DNA from: Roridomyces roridus | Lineage: Eukaryota > Basidiomycota > Agaricomycetes > Agaricales > Mycenaceae | Length of the DNA stretch: 23,119 nt | NCBI GenBank assembly: GCA_029378245.1 | Contig: JARKIF010000380.1 | Span: 1-23,119, forward strand | Reading direction: 5' to 3' | The notes under the pieces: generated by a model | Told to the model about the DNA's origin: nothing | The model's input: the letters and a program-made list of their open reading frames with translations, nothing else | The model's database searches: none | Position numbers and translations under genes: made by a program | Part shown: positions 20,715 through 23,119 of the stretch, in pieces | Position numbering within the stretch: position 1 is the stretch's first letter | Layout of the letters: every line of letters begins with the position of its first letter

Positions 20715-21486
20715 TTAAATGGATACCAACGTGCTGGATGCACGGAATGTCAGTGCGTCCTCGACGTTCCTGTTACTATCCCCTTTGAACTTCGTGGTGT
20801 TCGGGTTGGTCGGATCAAAACGCTTCCGATCGGATTTCCAGTTTTCGCCGCCCCGCTGTTGCCTACATACCACAAGTTGCTACTTCGCGTCGCCGCTCCG
20901 ATGATTTCACCGGACTCGGTCACCCTATGCCGCCGTGTGCGGCAGGAAGGAAAGTCCAGACTCGAACGGACTCGCGTAGTTCGAAAATAAGTTGAACGGT
21001 CTTGGCAGACCCTGCATAAGTACCGGGGCGGGCGGAATTGAAGGCGAGTTTGGTGCGGATTTCCCGCAGTCCCAGAAAATCCCAAAACCAGGGGCGGCGG
21101 GACCGGTGGACTAACTCGACGATATCAAGCCTGTTATCCGCATCTTGGTCGACGTCACTGTTGGCTTCTGGAATCTGGACGGACGCCAAACACGCCGTCG
21201 GGCGAAACGCAAGCCCGTGCTCACCTTCTATGAACTCCTTCCAAGTTCTATCTGGATTCTGGCACCCACTCAATTGGCAGTCGAGGTCAAGGCTCAGTCC
21301 GTGGGTTTGACAGTAGGCGCGCTGGGATTTTTCGCAGAAATAGATTGCTGTCAGCTCCTTCTGCGGTCGGTCCGAGGATGCATATGTACGCTGCACTTTA
21401 ACTGCGCTTCGTACCTGAGTACTCGGTGGCGATACCGGGACGCGGACGGCTGCGATGAGCGGCTGCCGTTGCAGAAAAGTCGGCAT
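20715..21486 (-). CDS. Hypothetical protein with an EF-hand-like loop
   Basis: I do not recognise this gene. On the minus strand an open frame with codon choice like the neighbours runs from ATG 21486. The model proposed here has exons 21486-21225, 21167-20924 and 20862-20715 (217 residues). The first intron (21168-21224, GTGAGC..CAG) is 57 bp and in frame, so it could also be read through. The second (20863-20923, GTGACC..TAG) is needed to reach the protein-like end QQRGGENWKSDRKRFDPTNP and the stop at 20715. The middle holds DQDADNRLDIVE, which fits the 12-residue EF-hand calcium loop (Asp at 1, 3, 5 and 9, Leu at 8, Glu at 12). Splicing puts a helix-like TWKEFIEEANS directly before it. Four cysteines precede it (FCEKSQRAYC, LDCQLSGC). 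A second possible start is ATG 21529 with an intron removing the first part of the frame. No signal peptide is obvious. It is divergent from the P450 gene. Confidence 0.42.
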
Positions 21487-21831
21487 ATCTATGTGGCGGC
21501 CGAGAGAAGAAAATTCCAACAGATTTCATTGAGAATCTGCCATAGGGAAGGACGTTACCCAAGGCAGGTACCTGGAACGAGTCTGTAGCTCTCTGTAGAA
21601 ATGGCCGGGGACGTTGAGAAAATGCCAGTTAGACCCTTGGAGAAATACGTCCTCGGAAGGAAATCAAGGCGATGTGAGATGCAAGTTCGGAAGCAAAATG
21701 CAGCCGTATTTGGCCGCGTTTGTGATCAGTTGACACTCCGCGGCAGCGCTCAGGCTCTCTCCCGAATCTTCGCTGCCAATGGGCAGCTATAAAAGCATGA
21801 TGGATCCTTCCCTTCCCCGCGCCCACCCAAC
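21487..21831. promoter_or_regulatory. Divergent promoter region upstream of the P450 gene
   Basis: This 345-bp spacer lies between the start of the hypothetical minus-strand gene and ATG 21832. It holds a clear TATA box close to the P450 start. A short open frame at 21601-21792 has no recognisable motif and ends at the TATA box, so I do not call it a gene. Confidence 0.45.
21788..21794 (+). promoter_or_regulatory. TATA box of the P450 gene
   Basis: TATAAAA lies 38-44 bp upstream of ATG 21832, followed by a short C-rich leader (CCTTCCCCGCGCCCACCCAAC). The promoter therefore looks intact although the coding region downstream is broken. Confidence 0.6.
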
Positions 21832-23119
21832 ATGAAGCCCGGCTGCTACCGCGTGCGCCTCCTTGCCGATCTATCCCGTGCCTTTCTCCTCCCCTCCGCT
21901 GTCCTCTACACTGCGCTGCGGTTCTCCCAGGTCCGGCTCGCACCGCTGCTTTTAGCGCCCACGTACACCGCGTTTATCATTTCATGGACGATCGCGCGGG
22001 GCCTCCTAGCCAATTGGTACCATGCGCGGAGAGCACGAGAGCTCGGCGCACAACCCATTCCGTGTGTCGTCGGACGATGGCCAGGAAATATCGACGTACT
22101 GCTGAGGATGATCAAGGCGTTCAAGACAAGCTATGTTGGGGACGTTTATCTGGGGTTGTTTGAGGAGTATCAATGCACCACGCTCAATACGAGGATTCTG
22201 TGGACCGATAGTGTGAGTGTCCGGTGGATGGCCGCGGCGAAAACTAAATTTGTCAACAGATTATCACAATGGATCAGCAGCATTCCAAGTTTGTGCTATC
22301 CACTGGATTTGGTGGGTTCAACCGTGTATACGCGCCTCAACTTCAAACTCAACTTGAGTAGGCCATTTCTGGAGAGGACATAAACAGAAAGAGCGCATGG
22401 AGACTTTCCTCGGGCAGGGAATTTTCAACCGTGACGAGAGATGTGGAAGATGCACCGAAACATCGCCCGCCATTTTTCGCCCGCGAACGCATCTCAGACT
22501 TTGACATCTTTGAACGGTACACCCGACGTGCGCTCAAGCTCGCTGCGGATTCTAATCTCCCCATCGACGCTCAAGACCTCTTCTCGCGCTCACTCTCGAC
22601 GCAGCGTCTGAATTCCTCTTTGGCGCTGATCTCAACACGTTGGGCCCGCCGCTCTCCCGGTCGCAGGCAAGACGGAGATGGGGCCAAAGGGGAGCGCGAC
22701 GGATGTAGCTGGGGCGCATTTGCAAAGGCGTTTGAGATGAGCCAGCAAGTTATCACCAGCGCGGGCGGATTGGGAATATGTGGCCATTGTTCGAGATGTT
22801 CAAGGATCGGAATGCGGAGAATGCAGGGTGATACGTGACTGGTTTGGATCCACTTGTGAGGCAGGTGGTCGACGAGAAGGTCAAGGCCAAGGAGAGCGGG
22901 ATGAGGCCGAGTCCGGTTGCGGACAAGATTTTTTGCAGCATCTGGCCGATAGTATGATGGTGGGTTGAATTTCCTGTTCTGATATTGCAACTAACGATTC
23001 GGTAGATTATGTGCTGATACGAGATCAATGCTCAGTGTCCTGGCTGCGAGGGACACCACGGCGTGTCTATTGACATTCGTGGTATATTTATGGCTATTTA
23101 TCCCGACGTGGCCACGCGT
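21832..23119 (+). pseudogene. Cytochrome P450 (CYP63-like), frameshifted and cut by the window edge
   Basis: Exon 1 (21832-22212, 127 codons) codes a hydrophobic N-terminal anchor and a Pro/Gly hinge (about residues 20-90). Exon 2 (22260-22311) and the start of exon 3 (22362) continue in frame through MDQQHSKFVLSTGFG and FWRGHKQKERMETF to FNRD near 22432. After that the same protein can be followed only by changing frame near 22435, 22592, 22655, 22705, 22755 and 22932. Later blocks are WKMHRNIARPFFARERISDF, AASEFLFGADLNTLGPPL, MWPLFEMFKDRNAENAG, LDPLVRQVVDEKVKAK and LQHLADSMM. After a likely intron (about 22965-23006) comes the I-helix oxygen-activation region LAARDTTACLLTFVVY, with more shifts near 23030 and 23085. 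The heme-binding Cys region lies beyond the window. Family placement is from memory of basidiomycete P450s. At least seven indels in about 650 bp indicate a pseudogene unless this stretch is poorly sequenced. Confidence 0.75.

Noticed and set aside
1..23119. tRNA genes, CRISPR arrays, transposable elements with terminal repeats, or bacterial-style operons
   Set aside because: I scanned for T-loop-like motifs, regularly spaced repeats, target-site duplications and transposase or reverse-transcriptase motifs and saw none that held up.

Overview
The window looks like nuclear DNA of a basidiomycete fungus, most likely an Agaricomycete. Coding regions are split by many short introns (about 45-65 bp) with GT..AG ends. 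The gene content also fits: an F-box-like protein and a CYP63-like P450 of types I associate with mushroom-forming fungi, an AIM9-like kinase-fold protein, a Cch1-type calcium channel, and an RTA1-like membrane protein. I saw no bacterial operons, CRISPR array, tRNA or intact mobile element. All gene models are hand-spliced from reading frame, splice signals and remembered family motifs; no search was run.

Layout. 1-786: no supportable gene. 787-2575 (+): decayed F-box-like gene. 2660-2840 (+): possible fragment of a second F-box/LRR-like gene. 3410-3733 (-): truncated, frameshifted copy of the 5' end of the next gene. 3836-5727 (-): AIM9-like phosphotransferase-fold protein whose catalytic-loop residues look replaced. 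6522-12891 (+): 13-exon CCH1-type four-domain calcium channel. 13102-15256 (-): LCHN/DENND11-like protein. 15354-15955 (+): prefoldin subunit 5. 16017-19225 (-): eIF3a. 19647-20658 (+): RTA1-like seven-helix protein whose first intron appears to be GC-AG. 20715-21486 (-): unrecognised protein with one EF-hand-like loop. 21832 to the window edge (+): cytochrome P450 gene with a sound 5' part and at least seven frame breaks after it.

The centre (6.5-20.7 kb) is a compact block of intact, alternately oriented genes: channel, LCHN, prefoldin 5, eIF3a and RTA1. LCHN and prefoldin 5 share a 97-bp divergent spacer. The two ends carry members of families that expand and decay readily. The genes do not form a pathway; housekeeping functions (protein folding, translation initiation, calcium entry) simply lie side by side. 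I did not find a convincing new multi-gene system. The most interesting points are the apparent pseudokinase with its truncated tandem copy, the N-E-E-E pore and the intron layout around the channel's pore codons, the GC-AG intron, and the unidentified EF-hand gene.
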